A program made the position numbers and the translations under genes. 64,000 nucleotides of DNA, from assembly GCA_046349915.1 (NCBI GenBank), contig JAXMBL010000003.1, forward strand, positions 1,364,001-1,428,000, given 5' to 3'. Every line of letters begins with the position of its first letter. Positions within the stretch are counted from its first letter, which is position 1. Below the pieces are notes generated by a model that saw nothing but the letters and a program-made list of their open reading frames with translations, was not told the DNA's origin and made no database searches. Below are positions 63,420-64,000 of this stretch, piece after piece. Origin of the DNA: CAIXSC01 sp046349915 (lineage in GTDB: Bacteria > Planctomycetota > Planctomycetia > Pirellulales > Pirellulaceae).

Positions 63420-63764
63420 GGTTGAAATCTCGCGGCGAGCATCGCGGTGATGAGGTTCGCAATGGGCATGGCTTGCCGTCGGTTCGCGGGCTAACGAGGT
63501 TTCTTCCCATCAATGTAAAGAGGACGTTATCAACCTATAGGTTCGGTTGTGAAGGAATGTCTCGCCGGTGAGAAAAAACGGGAGAGTGAATCAACGGGAT
63601 GGTTCGTATTCTGAGGGTCAGTAGGGTTGTGTAGTCTCTAGCGATTCTTCGCCAGGCGAGTCGGCGGCGAGGGCGTGAAATTGCTATTACAAAATTTGGT
63701 TCGTATTTGCAATTCGCCGAGCACTGTCAGCACTTGGCTCAATCGTTCCCAGCGTACAAGTGAG
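63420..63764. other. Intergenic region, no gene seen
   Basis: About 345 bases between the histidine-kinase start and the end of the next gene upstream on the same strand. ORFs here are short and without coding character. The only element noted is the 12-base palindrome AACCTATAGGTT at 63531-63542. The promoter of the phosphorelay operon probably lies here. Confidence 0.6.
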
Positions 63765-64000
63765 TTAGTCGACGAGTTCTGGCTTGACGGCTGCTGAAAC
63801 GGTTTCCATGGACTTGTCCAGATAAGCTCGTTGGGCCGATCGGCAGAGGTCGACCAGTTCGTTGGTCAGACGCACCAGACCCTTCATATCGGACTCATTA
63901 CGAGTCGCTGCCTCCAATTGAGCGGCCGCCTCGGCAATCTTGTTTGATTCGAACCGCGAAGCGGTCAAGCTGAGCCGATGGGCGAGGGTCGCGATTCCGC
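63765..64000 (-). CDS. HPt-domain protein, C-terminal end (cut by window edge)
   Basis: The final ~78 residues of a protein that continues beyond the window. The frame is open to the edge and reads '...TLAHRLSLTASRFESNKIAEAAAQLE', which fits the phosphotransfer helix of an HPt domain: the His-x2-Leu followed by small residues and then the 'A..A..LE' helix. A second amphipathic helix and a short tail follow. HPt modules usually sit at the end of hybrid histidine kinases, so the missing part is probably a large sensor kinase. It would complete a phosphorelay with the genes at 60214-63419, which are on the same strand. Confidence 0.7.
   Translation of the reverse strand, partial: GIATLAHRLSLTASRFESNKIAEAAAQLEAATRNESDMKGLVRLTNELVDLCRSAQRAYLDKSMETVSAAVKPELVD

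Noticed and set aside
1..64000. Insertion sequence, prophage or integron
   Set aside because: No transposase, integrase, phage structural gene or attachment-site duplication was seen; repeats here lack any coding partner.

Overview
This window is a GC-rich chromosomal segment from a planctomycete, most likely of the Pirellula/Lacipirellula type. The evidence is gene content: an exported DUF1549/DUF1553 protein, a PPC-domain protein and a Tat-exported DUF1501 protein in a row; a DUF1080 sugar hydrolase with a Tat-exported Gfo/Idh oxidoreductase; large Ser/Thr kinases with an ECF sigma factor of the planctomycete type; a SpoVG with an inserted zinc ribbon; BBP2-type porin; and many Pro/Ser-rich tails. 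Assignments come from reading motifs, not from database searches.

Layout. 1-2122: end of a thiol peroxidase, a GNAT acetyltransferase, a small membrane protein, then an accessory patch with a dispersed-repeat-like stretch, one orphan gene and a gene fragment. 2182-9832: alaS, a tRNA-Leu, an exported esterase/SMP-30 fusion and, divergently, recG. 10011-17396: a HEAT-like secreted protein, a repeat array, and a four-gene minus-strand envelope/polysaccharide-type operon (disordered single-pass membrane protein, CpsD-like ATPase with Arg in place of the P-loop Lys, ExeA-like ATPase, GT39-like glycosyltransferase). 17578-29011: metH, a kinase-Hsp70 fusion, then thiC, an LplT-like transporter, a GmhA-like isomerase and a ROK kinase, with a good sigma-70 promoter before thiC. 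29138-34683: a microsatellite, a structured leader and a porin, converging on a sugar-catabolism operon (Gfo/Idh, enolase superfamily, DUF1080). 35002-37382: NIPSNAP protein, spoVG and ispE. 37591-44903: a palindromic repeat array, a 1769-residue kinase with FG-GAP repeats and its ECF sigma partner, then the flagellar sigma factor. 45119-49740: flhG, flhF and flhA, which with that sigma factor form a flagellar regulatory/export operon. 49916-57625: a zinc-ribbon membrane protein and the DUF1549/PPC/DUF1501 trio. 57638-58515: a 220-bp tandem array. 58566-64000: a ceramidase-family enzyme and a phosphorelay cluster (REC-histidine kinase, REC, REC-HD-GYP, and the end of an HPt protein).

How it works together. 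Housekeeping genes (alaS, recG, metH, thiC, ispE, the flagellar genes) are interleaved with lineage-specific export and signalling modules. Three signalling layers are visible: Ser/Thr kinases (one tied to an ECF sigma factor, one fused to an Hsp70 ATPase), a two-component phosphorelay ending in cyclic-di-GMP hydrolysis, and flagellar sigma control. Repeats lie mostly at the ends of convergent genes. The most unusual objects are the kinase-Hsp70 fusion, the zinc-ribbon SpoVG, the CpsD/ExeA operon with an altered P-loop, and the palindromic array whose two halves are in opposite orientation.
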